Positions 41,509 to 51,856 of a DNA stretch of 64,000 nt are shown here, piece after piece; positions within the stretch are counted from its first letter, which is position 1, and each line of letters starts with the position of its first letter. The DNA lies in NCBI GenBank assembly GCA_000507305.1, contig DF239616.1, positions 118,026-182,025 on the forward strand, read 5' to 3'. The stretch is from Breviolum minutum Mf 1.05b.01 (Eukaryota; Sar; Dinophyceae; Suessiales; Symbiodiniaceae). The position numbers were made by a program, and so were the translations under genes. The notes beneath the pieces are model-generated. The model did not search any database. It was not told the origin of the DNA and saw only the letters and a list, made by a program, of their open reading frames with translations.

Positions 41509-41667
41509 AGCTGTTCGCCCGTATGTTCGCTCTCCCCGCCATGATTTCAGTGTTCAACGGGTCTGAGGCTTCCATGCTGAGTGCCGAGACCATCAAAGAA
41601 CATGATGTAAGGCAAAACGCTGGAGCACAACGTTTGCTCAAGGCGGATGGTTGGCAGTGGAGGTGGA
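41509..41667 (+). CDS. Exon candidate directly before a palindromic element
   Basis: The frame reads LFARMFALPAMISVFNGSE, then ASMLSAETIKEHDVRQNAG and AQRLLKADGWQWRW, GC-richer than its flanks. CCATTGAAAG could be the acceptor. A GTAAGG donor-like site lies inside at 41607. Element M starts at 41668. Family unknown. Confidence 0.45.
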
Positions 41668-41763
41668 GTGGTTCCAAAAATAGTGATACCCCAAATCATC
41701 CATTTTAATACGGTTTTCCATTATAACCATCCATTTTGGGGTACCACTATTTTTGGAAACACC
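41668..41763. mobile_element. Family M palindromic element
   Basis: GTGGTTCCAAAAATAGTGAT and CACTATTTTTGGAAACAC pair, continuing through ACCCCAAAT / ATTTTGGGGT. Arms are about 30 bp. Confidence 0.8.
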
Positions 41764-41924
41764 CATGTGGAGTTGAAAAAGCGGTGTAAAGAAACGGATT
41801 GTGATTCAACTAAGCCCATGTAAGGGTGAGACTTGTAATTTTGAGGAAAAAAGACATCCTGGAATTCTGGGAAGGCACATGATGATTTGGGGAGCCAGTT
41901 TCTGCTTCTTTTGTGCGGGGCTAG

Positions 41925-42214
41925 TTAAGTTGGGTGTTCGCCGGCTGGTGGTGATTCCCTCATCCGAGCAATCCATGTTTTTAGTTGACCTTGAAGCCAA
42001 GCAAGTCCAAAGCCACGTGTTCCAAGAAAATCCCTCTTGTTGTTTGATGGGTGTTCTTCAGCCAGTCGTGCCGGTGACATCTTTGGACCTTTTGGGGTTC
42101 TCTGGGGCAAGTAGCTGTTGCTTAAGAAAAGGTTTCTTTGGAAATCTTTCCCCAAGTGTTCTCTACATTTGTCTCCCAGTCTCCTACTCAACTCCGTATT
42201 GCCTGAATTGTTGA
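41925..42214 (+). CDS. Region open on both strands, unknown
   Basis: The + frame (RRLVVIPSSEQSMFLVDLEA, then KQVQSHVFQE) and a 132-codon minus frame (41925-42323) are both open. The patch is GC-richer than average. Strand and product undetermined. Confidence 0.25.
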
Positions 42215-42752
42215 CATGTCTCACCCGTACCGCCTCCACTCCCCAAGAAAAGATCAATTCTGTTGTGGCTGTTCTTCCACCTGGTTTCAGTTGAGAAAGA
42301 TGGAAAAAAACATTGAATTGCAACGAAAGTTTCTTGCCCTACCTCATGGTAAAAGTATATAGATTGCTAGCCGCACTTTGATCAAAGGTGGCACCTTCTT
42401 AAAGGGACTTTCTATTGTTCCATCCTGGGAGGTAGGGGAGCAGGTGAGTGCCTTGCGCCAAAGGGTCAACAAGGGCGAACCTCAAGTGCCGTGAGCATCA
42501 GATTTTAGCTAGCTAAGAGTAGGGATAGTGACACTCACAAATTTGGTAATCCTAACTACCACCATCATGATTAGACAAACCTCAACTGTTGGGATAAGTT
42601 GATCTTTGCATCATCACGAGCCATTGGAATCTCCCTTCAGAGCTACTTGTAGGCCTTGTCACCGCCAAGCAGATTCAATTACTTGGATGCTTCCAAAGTC
42701 ATGCAGGACGTGCCAAACTGGCTGTTGGGCTGCATGTCCAAAATCCAAAATC

Positions 42753-42873
42753 TACCCTCCCTGAAACTACCAGTCGCCCCTGGAAATGGATGGATGGGAG
42801 ACGATCCGGCTTCCTTTTGGGGCGTTTACGGCCCATTTTAAAGGTGCTTTTGCTGTTAGTTTTAGGGAGGGTA
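42753..42873. mobile_element. Family B MITE, copy B7
   Basis: TACCCTCCCTGAAACTACCA and TGTTAGTTTTAGGGAGGGTA are near-perfect terminal repeats. The centre GGCTTCCTTTTGGGGCGTTT matches B8 in reverse. Confidence 0.85.
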
Positions 42874-42923
42874 CTTTTCATGATGGAGAGCCATCGGGAT
42901 ATAATAGATTAGCAACATTCTAG

Positions 42924-43514
42924 ATGAGCGGAGGGGTGACTGGAGCCACTGCGGCTTCATCTGGAGAATTTCACGAAGTAAAATCGGCAGGCAAAGGACA
43001 ATATCAAGCCGTTCTTCGTGAAGATTGCTTTGCCACGGTCTATGTCCCCCGACGTCTATATTATCATGGTGCTTGGAAGGTGGAAGTAAATGCCTTGCAA
43101 GCCTGCTTCCCGCAGTGCAAGAAGGAGACAGGAGTGTCGAACAAAGACAATGCCACCTGCCATTCTGTGGCAATGGCTTGGGTTGGGTTCAAGGACACTG
43201 CGAGGTGGGATGACTACAATGCTGCGTGGTACATGGAGCAGTTCACCCACAGTATCGCCCCGGCAGCGGCGGAGACATTGGACCTGAAGACTCTGCCGCC
43301 TCCTGGCAGAGCATCGGGACACCTGATGATTGTGGCCAAGGCTGGACAAGGTGAGTTCTGCATGGAGGTCAGTGGCAATACTTATGTCCTTCGATCCCGA
43401 ATGGAGGAGTTGGAGGTTGGCGGGCCAGTCCCCGTTTTGCTGGGTTTTGTGAGGAATTCATGCAGATGTTTTCTTTGTGATAAAAAACATCATGATGAAC
43501 TTGACATATTTTGA
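42924..43514 (+). CDS. 196-codon ORF of unknown function
   Basis: ATG 42924 directly follows ACATTCTAG, about 50 bases after MITE B7. The frame is open to TGA 43514 and is clearly GC-richer than its surroundings. The peptide is mixed: GEFHEVKSAGKGQYQAVL, ATVYVPRRLYYHGAWKVE, a Cys pair CFPQCKKE, Ala/Trp-rich WDDYNAAWYMEQF. Possible donors are GTGAGT at 43351 and GTGAGG at 43448; the codons after 43450 look less protein-like, so the true exon probably ends there. No signal peptide or known domain seen. Confidence 0.6.
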   Translation: MSGGVTGATAASSGEFHEVKSAGKGQYQAVLREDCFATVYVPRRLYYHGAWKVEVNALQACFPQCKKETGVSNKDNATCHSVAMAWVGFKDTARWDDYNAAWYMEQFTHSIAPAAAETLDLKTLPPPGRASGHLMIVAKAGQGEFCMEVSGNTYVLRSRMEELEVGGPVPVLLGFVRNSCRCFLCDKKHHDELDIF

Positions 43515-43956
43515 CCAGATCCTCTCCGTTTCCTCTCACACAATCATGATAAAATTGAGCTGAAATGCTGGCGACGTTTTCTCAAGACTGAAGAACAAGC
43601 TTATTGCAAAGCTTATGGTAAATTTAACCTGAATTTCCCAAATGTGATGAAAAGAGCTGGGGAGTGATGGCCTATTCGCCTAGAGTCCTAGAGGGACATA
43701 GTCTCAGAGTCCTCCCGACAATGACGACTTGGGTAGTTACTCATATAAGGCTGCTTTCTTGAAATTAGTTTCAGTGGATGATCACTTTGATCAAAACTTA
43801 GATGATTATAGGACTACCTTTGATGTATAAACCCTTCTTACTATTTGTTTCAAGATATGTCTGTATATAAGAAGCCTTATTCATCATAGTTAACTACCTT
43901 TTCCCCCACTTTACCAATCATCATTTTTTGGGGGTAGTAAATTGTATCAGCTAGTG
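43515..43956. other. No gene recognised
   Basis: AT-rich sequence, short ORFs only. Likely intron or intergenic DNA after 42924-43514. Confidence 0.35.
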
Positions 43957-44055
43957 GTTCATTGGTAGTTTGGGTTGGTGGTTTGGGATTCTATGGGCCT
44001 AAGGGGATCCTAACAACAATCCAAACCACTCGGACCCAAACCACCACATTTCACC
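43957..44055. mobile_element. Family L palindromic MITE, copy L1
   Basis: GTAGTTTGGGTTGGTGGTTTGG and CCAAACCACTCGGACCCAAAC pair as inverted arms around GGGATCCT. Confidence 0.6.
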
Positions 44056-44123
44056 CAGGTTTCATGGTTTCAACCAATACTTAGGTTTTTTGTTTTTTTG
44101 TTACACCCTGGAAACTTAACATA

Positions 44124-44245
44124 CTGCTGATGGTTCAGAAATCCGGCGTTCACCAGTTGAGGGAAGGGCAGTTTGTGTAAAATTATTGACCAGGTGGTTG
44201 TTTCATCTCAGCTGGTGATCGCCAGATTTCTGAACCATCAACAGT
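44124..44245. mobile_element. Family D MITE, copy D5
   Basis: CTGCTGATGGTTCAGAAATC and GATTTCTGAACCATCAACAG are inverted ends. The CACCAGTTGAGGG inner motif is shared with D4. Confidence 0.8.
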
Positions 44246-46311
44246 GGTATGATAGATATGATCCACGTTGAGATACCTTCCTAGTTACCCACCCATTACC
44301 TGTATTTATCAACAGTAGGAACCTAAAAATCGCATTTTCCCATATTTTTCCATCAAGTTTTGGATGGAAAATTGTTGACCCAACCAGGATCTCTCTGAGA
44401 AGTTGAAGGCTGAGGAGGTGGACTTGACCAAGGTACGGTTGCCGGTTTCGGTGGGGCGGAATGACATGGGGGACACGAAAAAAAGGCCAAAAACTTGGAG
44501 CCTCTACCCACAACCACAACCACAAACAACAGGGGTCAGGGGTCATTTTTTGGTACCAACCCAAACTTCATGCACTGAAAATCACCATGTATGTTTGCAT
44601 TGTTTTTATTGCCCCCAAAAATGGTTAAGTTGATGATTTACCTTAAACTATCATACACTACCGTAATCTACCACGAACTGAATGATAACTAGAAGGGTTG
44701 TTTTAGCCGGTAGATGTTCTTGGAGGATCATTCCAGGACTTGTAAGTGGTTAGGATCGTCCCCATTCATAAGCCATGAAACGGCCATTTGAAAGGGGAAC
44801 ACCCCGATCCTTAAAAGACTGGTTATGAATCACTTGGGATTTGTGGTGACTGGTCATTCAAGTATTCGGAATGGTGAGCCAACTACTAGTGTTGGTGGAA
44901 GAAATTGTCCACCAGGGAAAAAGACACAGCTATCTAAATCAAACTGAAGCCCTGTACCCTTGATCCGAAATCATTTGTAAACCTTAAATGTGTTTGGGTT
45001 CAGAATGTTAGTTTTGCAAAAGGTAATTAATAAGATCTGGGTTCAACATTTTGTTGATTCATTTTGCAGGTCATTTTGGTCCCAAGTTAGATACCTATCT
45101 TCAAATCATCGTTTTCATGAAAAATCGCCAACGTCCCTAATGCTTCGAATTTCAACTGCGAGTTCACTAAGATTCTATTTGGAACGTACAAAGACCTGAC
45201 ATTTTTCACAGTGGGATCGTTTGTTGGGACCTTGAGGAGACCTATGTGCAACTGGTGAAACTCAGTGTACGGGCATCCCAGCTGAGCTGGCAATATGTTT
45301 CAAAGACTTGGGGAGGAAATCATTCGGAAAAATCCTGCATGGTGGAAAACTTGGTCAAGTTTCTTGAGCACCTAATTTTGAGAATGTTTCTCGATGGAAA
45401 TAAAGATGAGAGCAAAGTCCGGCAAGAAATGGTTTCCGGCAGGAAACTTACATTGCTTGGATACACTTCAGAACTGTTTACAATCAAAAAGTGATGATGT
45501 CAAAGCAGAAGTCTTCCTCATTCCTGAGAGTCCTTTCCGCAATGTCATACTGAGAACTTGTAATGAATATTTGTTTGGTGTCTATGTCAAGTTAGGTGAG
45601 TAAAAAGAAGGAGTTGCCAAGTGCTGAAAACTGATGGTGTTTTTTTGTTTGGGATTTTTTTGCCTATGAAACCAAGGATTTGTTTGTATCATTTCTTTTT
45701 TCTCATTTGCAGCCATTTTTTTGGTGTGGTTTTTCCCATCATTTTTCTTCACCAAACCATGGGGGTCACTTCTTCGATCCCGGTTTTAGGTGGAGTTGAA
45801 GAACCTCCGTGCTGCGGGCCGCTTTTATGGTGATATGGACAGCTGGGGGGTGGGGCCAGCTACTCTGTGCTACACCTTGGAAAGTCAACATGGAACCTGA
45901 AAATAAGTCCCTGAAAAGGGAGATTCCCTTTGGAAACCCATCAGTATCAGGTGTTCATTTCAAAATTTCGGAGGTGTAACCTTCAAATTTCGTAAAAGAC
46001 ACTTGGCTGCGCTACCTGCCATACTGCTTGGCATTGTTGGGGAGTATATATATATATATATATATATTTTTTCAAATGGGTTGAAACCATCAATGAGTAA
46101 GCCGTTGAGTGATGTTTACAATATCAACAAGTAGCAGGGTCTTCTTCAAACAAATGACTTTTCTATGGCTCATGATTCACAACAACTGCCAGGTGAGTGA
46201 TTTTTTTTCCATGTTCCACCCGAGCCGAAAATTGATGAGATGAGTGAAAAAATATTTTCATATGACCTAGAATACCCTCCCTGAAGCTACCAAAGATCTT
46301 CTCCCAATAGC
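44246..46311. other. Mostly non-coding stretch
   Basis: Open patches at 45246-45494 and 45394-45603 overlap in different frames, and the second ends at a GTGAGT donor (45596). A TA run lies at 46045-46068, followed by a family A 3' fragment (46067-46096). A B-like end occurs at 46273-46292. Confidence 0.3.
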
Positions 46312-46382
46312 AAATCACCATGGTTCACCATTTGGGAGAAGATTTGTGTCATTTTTCCAACCACTTTTCCAGCAAATCAAAG
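46312..46382 (+). mobile_element. Family N repeat, copy N7 (3' half), abutting an exon
   Basis: ACCATTTGGGAGAAGATTTG, CATTTTTCCAACCACTTTTC and CAGCAAATCAAAG. Coding-like sequence begins at the next base. Confidence 0.6.
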
Positions 46383-46749
46383 ATCTTTACACAGCTCCCT
46401 TCGGGCTGCTCACCCTTCCTTGGGGCGATGATCGCCGGACGCAGGAAGCGAAGGGTTTCCAACCGGATGAGGAAATGACCGACCAAGTCATGGTCTCAGC
46501 ATCGGCCAGCTGGCAAGGTTGAGTTCCAAAGCCGCCAAGAAACTTCATGTAGTTATGGCTGCTCAAGAATGAAGGCAAAAACTCACATGGAACCACCCAA
46601 AAATGAAGGTTCGGAAGATGATGTTCCTTTTCACAAGGGTGATTTTCAGATTTCATGTTCATTTTGGGGGGGAGTACTATTCTCCACATGAAGATGACTC
46701 AGTCAAAAGGATCAAACATCACTTCAGCAAAACATTGAAGACACAAATG
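46383..46749 (+). CDS. Two exon candidates, unknown protein
   Basis: The first (46383-46517) starts right after the N7 AAG, reads TAPFGLLTLPWGDDRRTQE and GFQPDEEMTDQVMVSASAS, and ends CAAG-GTTGAG. The second (46650-46749) follows GTGATTTTCAG, reads FHVHFGGEYYSPHEDDSV and KRIKHHFSKTLKTQM, and ends at GTAGAA just before MITE B8. The phases of the two do not match directly, so a small exon may be missing between them. Both are GC-richer than their flanks. Family unknown. Confidence 0.45.
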
Positions 46750-46757
46750 GTAGAAAG

Positions 46758-46882
46758 GACCCTCCCTGAAACTAACAGCAAACTTGCCCCTGAAAATAGG
46801 CCGTAAACGCCCCAAAAGGAAGCCGGATCGTCTCCCAACCATCCATTTTTCAGGTGCGAAAATGTTGGTTTTAGGAAGTGTA
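46758..46882. mobile_element. Family B MITE, copy B8
   Basis: ACCCTCCCTGAAACTAACAG and GAAAATGTTGGTTTTAGGAAG. The inner GAAAATAGGCCG and AACGCCCCAAAAGGAAGCC match B7 in reverse orientation. Confidence 0.75.
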
Positions 46883-47510
46883 TTTTTTTTTTCTTTCGCA
46901 TGGTTGATCCATCTTTGAGTCAAATTTCAATCATCCCGATTTAGAGCCTACACTGATTTGTCAATTTGTTGAGCCCCAAAAAAACACCTGGCTAACCACC
47001 TTTTGATTTGACAGCCGAGCCAAGGGGCGAAAACAAATTCTCATCCAACCATTTTGGATGAACAGAGAATCTGCATATCTCTGTGTAAAATGTTCAACTG
47101 CCTTATCTTCAATCCAAATACTCCCCCGTTACTAACATTATTGCCCCTGCAACCACAACCACAACCACCTACTCCATTGATCCTTCCACTTACTCATCAG
47201 AGGTCATTGCATTGTATGCCACGGATCCCAGGGGTTCGGATGGTGTGTTCTCGAGGGCCCACGATACGCAATAGGAAACTATGCCTTGAATAGTCCCTCA
47301 GAAACTGTAGGCAGGTAGAAATTAGACTACGTCAACAATCAACATTCAAGAATCTTCTAAAGTGCTGCTCGAGTTTTTCCTATTTGAAAAATGATTCAAT
47401 AAAGATGGTGAAATTTGGTTCCAGTCTTCCGGTGACCGTCTTTTAGTTGTCTACCTTACATCTGGACAGGCTACAGTTTTGGTTCTACAGCCAAAAACAT
47501 CCCCTTCGTA

Positions 47511-47704
47511 GAAATTTACACCCCTCAAAAACGAGGGCCGAACGGAACAAGGTGGGCCCCCTACGATCTTTATAAATGGGGTTATGGAGGCCCCCAGAAA
47601 TGGCCTTCTAAATAGCCTTCAATGGAGCTAGTTTACCCTTATTTCAGTGGAGTTAATGGGCCCCCCATTTATAACTCGTTTTTGGGCCCACCTCGTAGGA
47701 TACA
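47511..47704. mobile_element. Family K element with permuted inverted segments
   Basis: Both halves carry CAAAAACGAG, GGTGGGCCC, CCTACGA and TATAAATGGGG or their complements, but in a different order, so it is not a simple hairpin. Confidence 0.55.
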
Positions 47705-47783
47705 ACCCGTTCATCTCATTTTGGGATTCTTTCACCTGGAGGAGTTTCAATGACAAGTCATTGAATTTGATTGATTTTTGCAG

Positions 47784-47953
47784 ATTGGTACATGGTAAAG
47801 AATTCCTTTAAAGTCCTAAGGTCTTATTTGTTGGAACAGACAATGGAACAACTGGTACGCCATGGAACTCAGACGCCAAAGTATGGCCAAATTCACAGAT
47901 TCCCCGAAAAGAGCAGGGAACCATTTTATAAAATTCGGTTGCTGGCCAAGTAA
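47784..47953 (+). CDS. Exon candidate, terminal, basic peptide
   Basis: Follows a strong acceptor (TTGATTTTTGCAG) and is open for 56 codons to TAA (DWYMVKNSFKVLRSYLLEQ, then QLVRHGTQTPKYGQIHRF). Family unknown. Confidence 0.45.
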
Positions 47954-48164
47954 AAAACGACAACACCCCGTCGGTTGTGAGGCGACTTCAGCACCGTGAT
48001 GCCTTGGGCGGATGTACAGTGACGCCGATTTGATGGTTGGTTGGTTGATTTTTTGTATCATAGATGAACCAAATCGGATGGTTTTTATATGGCTCCTACC
48101 TATATAATATCTTTTTAAAGAGGTGTGTTGCTGTAGTGGACTAGACATATGTGTCTATTTCTCT

Positions 48165-48220
48165 TTTTTATGTACTCTATATATATATATATACGCTGAT
48201 GTACTCTATATACATATGTA
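48165..48220. repeat. TA-rich simple repeat
   Basis: TATATATATATA run with two copies of GATGTACTCTATATA-like units. Confidence 0.6.
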
Positions 48221-48843
48221 TGCGTATGATTTTCACCTCTCTCCAGATGAGCTTGCATAAGTTCTATCTATTTGGACACCTTACCTTCTTCAGCTGCGAG
48301 ATGATGTTCACTGCTTTTCCTTCAGCAATTTAGAGCCAACTCGGCTGATCTCACCTTCGGAAGTTCAGAATGCAGATCAAGGAATGACTTTTGATGGGCA
48401 ATTCGTCATTGGAGTCACCAGTTGGGCAATGGATTCGGAAATGTTGAACCATATCATCATATCAACGGGTGCTCACCAGGTCTATCTATCAAGATAAATA
48501 CTGTACTGGCAATATCTTGGCTACACACATGAATTTTGCCATCTATCTAAGTGTCCAAATCAAAGACTTGGATTTGTTGTATTGGGGTATTTTTTTCCAT
48601 TTCAACCAGGGTAAATCAAATGGATTCATCACCGTCCAGGGAATATTTATCAATATAAATTCACTTTTTTCCAACCATCATTGCAGGCGCTAATCGTCAT
48701 GTAATTTCAGCTGAAAACCGTCGTTTTCCTGCGATGAAGAAACCCACCGGGTGGGTTTTTTCACGCGACACGCGACAGAGCCTCAACGTCGGGCAGGTAG
48801 GATCCGGGAGTTGTGGGTTCAAGTTGGCTAAAATTTGGTGTTT

Positions 48844-48948
48844 GCCCTCTCTGAAACTGACATAGACCCTGAAAATAGGCCTTACCAAAGAGGAATTTTA
48901 TCTTGAAACCATCCATTTTCAGGTGCTCTGTTCGTTTTAGGGAGGATA
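48844..48948. mobile_element. Family B MITE, copy B9
   Basis: GCCCTCTCTGAAACTGACA and GTTCGTTTTAGGGAGGATA ends, inner CCTGAAAATAGGCC / CCATTTTCAGG. Confidence 0.65.
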
Positions 48949-48984
48949 AGTTTCGTGAAATATTCTTTAGCTTCGGTGAAATGT

Positions 48985-49071
48985 TACCCTCCTTGAAACG
49001 AACAGCCCCTGAGCATCGGCCTTCCAAGCAAGAATATTTCCGGTACGAAAACGTTGGTTTCAGGGAAGGTA
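48985..49071. mobile_element. Family B MITE, copy B10
   Basis: TACCCTCCTTGAAACGAACA and GTTGGTTTCAGGGAAGGTA ends. Only 36 bp from B9, so two copies lie in tandem. Confidence 0.65.
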
Positions 49072-49290
49072 TGTCCACTTGGTAGAAAAATGACTTCAAT
49101 AGTTGTAGTGATATTGATTCCAACTTGGTGACAGATTCTGACCATTTTTTTTGATGAGAGGTCAGTTCAATTTGATGAAATTGGCTGAAAAATCTTCCAT
49201 TTGCCCAGGATGATTAGGTTTTTGTTTGTCCCCTTGAAAGTCTCAAGGTCCAAGGGGTCCAAGTCATGACACTGGAAAACACTTGAAAAC

Positions 49291-49366
49291 TGGCATGACT
49301 AGCTGGGAAAATCCCTCATTTTCAAGGGGAAATGCATCTTCAAATTTCCATGTTGGTTTTCGGGGG
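49291..49366. mobile_element. Family P-like element
   Basis: TGGCATGACTAGCTGGGAAAA, then ATTTTCAAGGGGAAATGCATC and CCATGTTGGTTTTCGGG, as in other P copies. Confidence 0.5.
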
Positions 49367-49662
49367 TAAATTTGGAGTTTCAACAAACCAAATTAAAATG
49401 AACAAAACGATGTTCCAAAGCAAAGGATCAAATTTAGAAGGGTGGGCAGTGAACATGAAAGAAAGATTCTTATGATGTTCTGTCATTGTTGTTGATTTTC
49501 GGAAACTGCCAAGACATGCGTCTGACCATTTTTTTTGGCGGGTCGTCGCCCCAAGAAAAAGATGGTTTAGTAGGTGGATCCTCCCAAAATGACCAAACGG
49601 GTTTTCAAAAAGTCAACTTGCCCGTGTTGACAGCTGTAGCTGATAACAGCTTGGAAACATAG

Positions 49663-49971
49663 CAAGAAAAAAAGGCTTGTGAGTGCGGCTGCGCCGCTGT
49701 TTTTGATGCTTATCTGAATATAACCAGTGACATGAAGAGAGAGACGAGCTGGACATTTCCCCATCCCAAAGTGGAACGCGATTTGAAATCAGCACTTGCA
49801 TCATCAGCCGAAATTTACTGCTCTTCTCGTTTAAGCACTACTTTCATCTACTTGCCAATTGCACGGCTTCCAACAAAAAGGCGACCACTTGAAAACATAG
49901 ACCTTTTTCGTATGAAGGTGGCTATGGTGAACTGGTGTTTGTTGCATCAAGTTGCATCGAGAAAAAAATGA
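49663..49971 (+). CDS. Exon candidate, about 100 codons, Cys-rich start
   Basis: After GGAAACATAG the frame is open to TGA 49969-49971. It starts KKACECGCAAVFDAYLN, then TSWTFPHPKVERDLKSAL and ARLPTKRRPLENIDLFR. The antisense frame 49567-49764 is also open. Family unknown; CECGC might bind metal, but that is only a guess. Confidence 0.45.
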   Translation, partial: QEKKACECGCAAVFDAYLNITSDMKRETSWTFPHPKVERDLKSALASSAEIYCSSRLSTTFIYLPIARLPTKRRPLENIDLFRMKVAMVNWCLLHQVASRKK

Positions 49972-50073
49972 ACAAAGACCCCGCGTTTTTCTTTAAAAGA
50001 AAAGTGGTGAAATACTTGGATTTGTTTAGGGATGATTGTTTACTTTGTAACCATAGTATACCATAGTATATAA

Positions 50074-50139
50074 AGCACCATCAAAACCATTTGCTATAAT
50101 ATTGTTTTCTTTTTCCAACATCAAACAAGCAAATCCTAG
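50074..50139 (+). mobile_element. Family N fragment, copy N8
   Basis: CACCATCAAAACCATTTG, TTTCTTTTTCCAACATC and AAGCAAATCCTAG. 3' half only. Confidence 0.45.
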
Positions 50140-50374
50140 CATACAATACGACAAAAAACTGAGCTTTTACTTGTTGTAAGTAGGTGCAACTAAGGCATTA
50201 ATCCATTTACACAAGTTTATTGCCCAATAGAAAATATGGCATTAGCATGGATTGACTGCCAACTGGTTGATGCAAACTTCTGCACGCTCAGCCCCTTGAA
50301 TTAGATTTTGTACTGCCCTTTTGTAGGCTTATAGAGTTTCACAAGGAAACTTGGAGATAGAAAATCTCAGGCGA

Positions 50375-50500
50375 GCACTGGCCAAAACCCTGGTTATTTG
50401 CTGTAAAGAGGGGATATACAACCCAGTTATATGGAGATTGTAATAGGCCATAAAAATCCCTATGAACCAACCAGTTTAATGGAATGTCAACAGGGTTTTG
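50375..50500. mobile_element. Family F MITE, copy F5
   Basis: CGAGCACTGGCCAAAACCCTGG left, ATATACAACCCAGTTATATGG core, CCAACCAGTTTAATGGAATG right. It closely matches F6, including GAGCA-TG-CCAAAACCC. Confidence 0.65.
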
Positions 50501-50579
50501 AACGTTGCTAAGTTGTTTACTTATCCCATAGCATCCAAGCGATTGGTATATTTACCTACTAATTTACCATAAAAATCCC

Positions 50580-50935
50580 ATGGATCCTCAGGTCTTGGTG
50601 GAACTGCAACAGCAGTTACATCAGCTAGCGGCAAATCCCGAAAGTCGAGGTGTTGGCGACGATGAACCAAGGAATGTATGGAGTGATGGTTGGAATCCCT
50701 AGAAATTCTCTTTTACATTGGGGAGTGATGTCTTACAATAATTGTCATGCTGCTATGAAGGGAACATCCTGCTGCAATGAGTGCGNATCTGATGGCTAGC
50801 GTTCCATTGGGAAGCGCTGTGTTGCAAGGTCATGCCGGGTTAGGGGTCGTGGCGCTGCGTTTCCATAGGGAAGTATGATTCCACAAAACATGTTGCAAGG
50901 ACTTTCGCGGTTGGGGGTAGGTCAATAAGGGCATT
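50580..50935 (+). CDS. Possible two-exon gene, Gln/Leu-rich, with an N in the second exon
   Basis: ATG 50580 opens 40 codons to TAG 50700 (VLVELQQQLHQLAANPESRG). A GTATGG donor-like site at 50678 could end the exon. A second patch (50761-50873) reads HPAAMSA, then LMASVPLGSAVLQGHAGLG, containing the unresolved base 50786. A third (50874-50925, other frame) reads SMIPQNMLQGLSRLG, which resembles the previous motif, suggesting a duplicated unit. Family unknown. Confidence 0.4.
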
Positions 50936-51011
50936 TATAGGGGTTATAACCGCAGTTACCCATTTATGGCTGATTCTACCAGTACCCTCCAGGAAGGGAG
51001 TATCAGCTAAG

Positions 51012-51117
51012 GCTTCATTGGTGGTTTGAAGGCCGTTTGGTTTGGAATTATGAACGGGATTGTTACTTGGGTGTACCCCGGATCAAATCCCAAACCATCT
51101 AGGGCTCCAAACCACCA
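51012..51117. mobile_element. Family L palindromic MITE, copy L2
   Basis: CATTGGTGGTTTGAAGGCCG and AGGGCTCCAAACCACCAAAT ends, with TTTGGTTTGG / CCAAACCA inside. Confidence 0.6.
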
Positions 51118-51660
51118 AATAACCATCAGGTGAACATAGAAACACGTCACGGTCGACCTGAGGGAGAAGTGGAAAGATCTTTCTCTCAAGCAAAACCACC
51201 GGAGGGGAGCCAGCTGTTGAGTTCCAAGAATGCAGGTGTTGATACGGTGTAATTTCGTTGGTATCCTCTTTTGACCCACGACACCTCCTTCATCCACTGT
51301 TTAACTGTTTGTTTGTTTTCAACTTTTTCGGGAATAAGCAAAAATATGTCTGTAAGGAACATTTCACGAAGTGTTTCATCATGGGAATCCGAGCTGCCGA
51401 AACCCCCAAAGCCAGCCTAACCCCCACCTCCAACAAGGGGGAAAGGCGATTCGGATTCCCTTGATGTCAACCAGCGTCAAAGTTTCATGGTCCAAAACCG
51501 GCCGGGTGCCGTGGGTTACGATGCCAGTACCACTTCCAGACTTCGAGGATTTCAGATTTCGGATTTCGCATGTGTGACCTTCCAAGTATCAAGCTTGAGA
51601 TCGATCAAAGATCTTTGCGGACACCCAAATGGTTTCTACCTAGATCATCAAAGAAAGTTT

Positions 51661-51856
51661 AAGTTGCCAAACTTCTGATATACGAACTTTGTTTATTCAG
51701 AGAGTAGAGTAGTAGTTGAGAGTAGAGTAGCCGAGCTAGTGTTACTGGCATGGCGGCCGAATCATGATGAAACATGTGCTGCCCTTTGGCCCGCGAACGT
51801 AGAGGCGTGTGGCGGTCATCGTTGATGTTGCGTGAGACATAAGCCAAGCACTGAAG
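51661..51856 (+). promoter_or_regulatory. 5' region of the RCC1-like gene
   Basis: Contains a purine-rich AGAGTAGAGTAG repeat (51699-51731) after a TTTATTCAG site that could accept a spliced leader. No TATA-like box or spliced-leader relict seen. Confidence 0.3.

Noticed and set aside
41633..41642. TTTGCTCAAG as a second spliced-leader relict
   Set aside because: It lacks one G of TTTTGGCTCAAG and lies inside a good coding frame.
46699..46923. Minus-strand ORFs of 60-74 codons at B8
   Set aside because: They are translations of the palindromic family B element; similar peptides appear at B7.
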